DNA of 64,000 bases. Origin: Anodontia alba (Eukaryota > Mollusca > Bivalvia > Lucinida > Lucinidae). Of this stretch, positions 62,281-64,000 are shown one piece after another (the first letter of the stretch is position 1; every line of letters starts with the position of its first letter). The notes below the pieces were generated by a model. That model was not told the origin of the DNA. It saw only the letters and a list, made by a program, of their open reading frames with translations, and made no database searches. Made by a program: the position numbers and the translations under genes. The stretch is taken from assembly GCA_964016985.1 (NCBI GenBank), contig OZ024824.1:124404303-124468302 (forward strand). The letters run 5' to 3'.

Positions 62281-62552
62281 TATATGTTGAGAATTAATCA
62301 TTAACAGTGCAATGATTTTGTTTACCTGAGGCCTTTCGGCTTTCGCCTTCTTCAGAGGTTTTTTTATATTTTAAATAAATAACATAAAAATGTAAACTTT
62401 ACGAGTAAAAGATTATAAGTAAAATTTACATCATCTTTTACCCGTATATTTTACATTTTTATGTTATTTATCTAAAACAGAAAACCTCTGAAGAAGGCGA
62501 AAGCCGAAAGGCCTCAGGTAAACAAATCATTGCACTGTTAATAATTAACTCT

Positions 62553-62556
<4 letters not shown>
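62281..62556. repeat. Long palindrome, arms about 130 bp, with a hammerhead-like motif in each arm
   Basis: TTGAGAATTAATCATTAACA, GTGCAATGATTTTGTTTACC, TGAGGCCTTTCGGCTTTCGC, CTTCTTCAGAGG and AACATAAAAATGTAAA are mirrored almost exactly on the right, with a loop of about 20 bp near 62415-62432. It is bordered by (TA)n on both sides. Confidence 0.9.
62484..62519 (+). ncRNA. Hammerhead-ribozyme-like motif (also on minus strand at about 62325-62361)
   Basis: In order: ACCU (stem I), CUGAAGA (core C3-U4-G5-A6-N7-G8-A9), A, GGC-GAAA-GCC (stem II), GAA-A (core G12-A13-A14 and A15.1), GGCC (very short stem III/loop), U (16.1), C (17, cleavage site), AGGU (stem I partner). One extra A between A9 and stem II departs from the consensus, and stem III is minimal, as known for type I hammerheads of retroelements. 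Activity is not shown by the sequence. Confidence 0.35.

Positions 62557-62594
<38 letters not shown>
62555..62594. repeat. (TA)n microsatellite, 40 bp
   Basis: Pure TA repeat at the right edge of the palindrome. Confidence 0.95.
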
Positions 62595-62597
<3 letters not shown>

Positions 62598-62641
62598 AAG
62601 CTATGATAGATATTGACAGATGTGCTCCCAAACTGACTTTT

Positions 62642-62750
62642 CCCTGCGTGCACATGACATTTTCAAAACGTCGCATCAACGTCCATGCAACTTCATGACG
62701 TTGCATCGACGTTAATATGGCTTTGTCTCAACTTTGCGTGCCCGATGGGT
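62642..62750. mobile_element. CCCTGCGTGCAC palindromic MITE, copy 5
   Basis: CCCTGCGTGCACATGACATT, ATCAACGTCCATGCAACTTC and mirrored GACGTTGCATCGACGTTAAT to TTGCGTGCCCGATGGG. Confidence 0.65.
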
Positions 62751-62759
62751 TTACTTTTG

Positions 62760-63040
62760 GTTTTATTTATTTATTTTTTGTTGTTCTTTTCTTTTTTTTA
62801 TGTAACCTTCTTGCCTTCATTTTGTCATTGATTGACACTGATGTCCCAGTCCATCTAAATAACCTAAAAGTCTGGCTGGCTGGCTGCCGACTATAGAGAC
62901 AGACATAAAACATATATGCAATCATGCTATCCTAAATAAAGTTCTTATCCCCAAACTTGTTATTACTCGACTGTCAGACAGGAAGATATTGGTTCTTTAA
63001 ACACATGATTCTCAGCAGGAGAAAATGGCCCTTGGGTTAA
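62760..63040. other. No recognised feature
   Basis: T-rich at the left; nothing else supported. Confidence 0.5.
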
Positions 63041-63330
63041 ATGTGACCAACGAAGTAATAGGTCAGTCTGCGCGATTGTGCTTGATCGAAGCCTTCATTA
63101 TCCACTTACATAATACTGTACAATATATCGAAGAACAGAAAATGGCCTAATCGGACTGCGCGGATGCATCTGTGCGTATCTGGCCTCAGGGTCATTTAGT
63201 GACATTATATTATATCCAATGCCAATATTAATATTAAGACTAGCCTTTCCTGTCAGAAACATATGAAATATCCGACTAGTGTAGACGCAGACCAACCTGC
63301 GTATCCGCTCAGTCTAAGCAGGGTCTATCG
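63041..63330. repeat. TTCGCTG-type hairpin fragments
   Basis: GGTCAGTCTGCGCGATTGTG; AATCGGACTGCGCGGATGCA; AGACCAACCTGCGTATCCGC. Heavily eroded. Confidence 0.4.
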
Positions 63331-63449
63331 GTCACCGAAATAATGTGTAGACCTTAAGGTTTGTTTAAACGCACAGCCTAGTCCATGTCTAATTTTGATC
63401 TTGACCTGTATGGTCATACAGCACTTTTTCTCGATGAGGTGGGCCGTGC

Positions 63450-63788
63450 CACGCAAAAACGTGTTTTCTGGCATATGAGGACAGTGAAGGCCAAGATCAG
63501 CCTGCGCAGCTGCGCTGTTAGATAAGGGTCTTCGCTGTGCGCAACTAAAATCATTGGATACTATGGGATGTTTAAAAGGAGAGCAAATGCCCGGATGAGA
63601 CTTTGTGCATGCACAAAGTCTCATCCGGGCATTTGCTCTCCATTTAAACATCCCATAGTATCCAATGATTTTGCTGCACAGTCTTATCCGGGCATTTGCT
63701 CTCCATTTAAACATTCCATAGTATCCAATGATTTTGCTTGCGCACGTTTTGCGCATGCTCGAAGGCACTGTTTCGATTGACGCGGCCC
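63450..63788. mobile_element. GGCCGCGCCA-family MITE with an inner palindrome
   Basis: Left end GGGCCGTGCCACGCAAAAAC, right end GTTTCGATTGACGCGGCCC. Inside is a hairpin at 63480-63540 and the long palindrome 63549-63671. Frames of up to 166 codons over this region are made entirely of these repeats and are not genes. Confidence 0.75.
63549..63671. repeat. Near-perfect palindrome, arms about 60 bp
   Basis: AAATCATTGGATACTATGGG, ATGTTTAAAAGGAGAGCAAA, TGCCCGGATGAGACTTTGTG mirrored by CACAAAGTCTCATCCGGGCA, TTTGCTCTCCATTTAAACAT, CCCATAGTATCCAATGATTT; a single mismatch (AAA/AAT) is evident. A second copy of the right arm follows at 63679-63735. Confidence 0.92.
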
Positions 63789-64000
63789 AGATGTCATAAG
63801 TCTTGTCTAGCTGAAAGGATGACAATGAAGCAATTTATACTGAAAGAAATCCAAAGAGCATCTCTGCGAGACAGAAGCTCTTGACAGATGATTTCACAAC
63901 GCCAAACAGCCCAGTGCACCATCAAAATTACGATAAGAACATATTTATTACATTAACTTGGGTTATAAATTCATGCTCTTAGACTACACAATTACAAGAT

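Noticed and set aside
63325..63825. Longest open frame of the window, 166 codons on the minus strand
   Set aside because: It is a translation of the MITE's palindrome and its third arm (the repeated KIIGYYGMFKWRANAR peptide is the same DNA arm twice). No gene.

Overview
This window looks like non-coding, repeat-dominated DNA from an animal nuclear genome, most probably a bivalve mollusc. The taxon is inferred from the repeat types (several families of non-LTR retrotransposon, a Penelope-like element, tRNA-headed SINEs and very many hairpin MITEs) and is not proven. There are no operons, no ribosome-binding-site pattern, no long intact genes, and one 200-base assembly gap at 3801-4000. The only possible host coding sequence I can defend is one weak candidate exon near 48.1 kb on the minus strand.

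Layout. 0-7 kb: a 5'-truncated SINE, several hairpin MITEs and the gap. 7-15 kb: a LINE remnant (minus), a dense cluster of GC-rich hairpin MITEs (8.0-10.0 kb), and a rearranged LINE whose endonuclease, reverse transcriptase and C-terminal parts lie in conflicting orientations (10.9-14.9 kb). 15-21 kb: MITEs, including two near-identical TTAA-target copies and a stack of three elements inserted in or truncating one another. 21.3-25.65 kb: a LINE (plus) cut in two by a Penelope-like element (minus). 26-46 kb: long runs of MITEs, minisatellites, and a second, inverted Penelope-like fragment at 33.2 kb. 46-64 kb: a SINE carrying two nested insertions, the candidate exon, a tandem duplication, a third LINE fragment with a MITE inside it, a mariner transposase remnant split by a LINE whose C-terminal frame is still open, and a long palindrome carrying a hammerhead-ribozyme-like motif.

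The most striking feature is a palindromic element of about 280 bp, here called the CATTACG element. I count 25 copies, about 6.6 kb or 10% of the window. Each has ~20-bp inverted termini, a central palindrome of about 110-130 bp and a second hairpin in its 3' part. One copy lacks exactly the central palindrome. Related palindromes occur in the middle of MITEs that have quite different ends, so the palindrome behaves like a module shared between families. A second hairpin module (outer stem based on CAAACAGTGTAGATCCAGATC, inner stem variable) likewise sits inside elements with TTAA ends and in elements with TA ends. Where the empty site can be inferred from a homologous repeat, CATTACG elements show no target-site duplication or at most one base.

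Limits: all alignments were made by eye. Copy boundaries are good to a few bases for full copies and tens of bases for degenerate ones. Family names for LINEs and MITEs are tentative.
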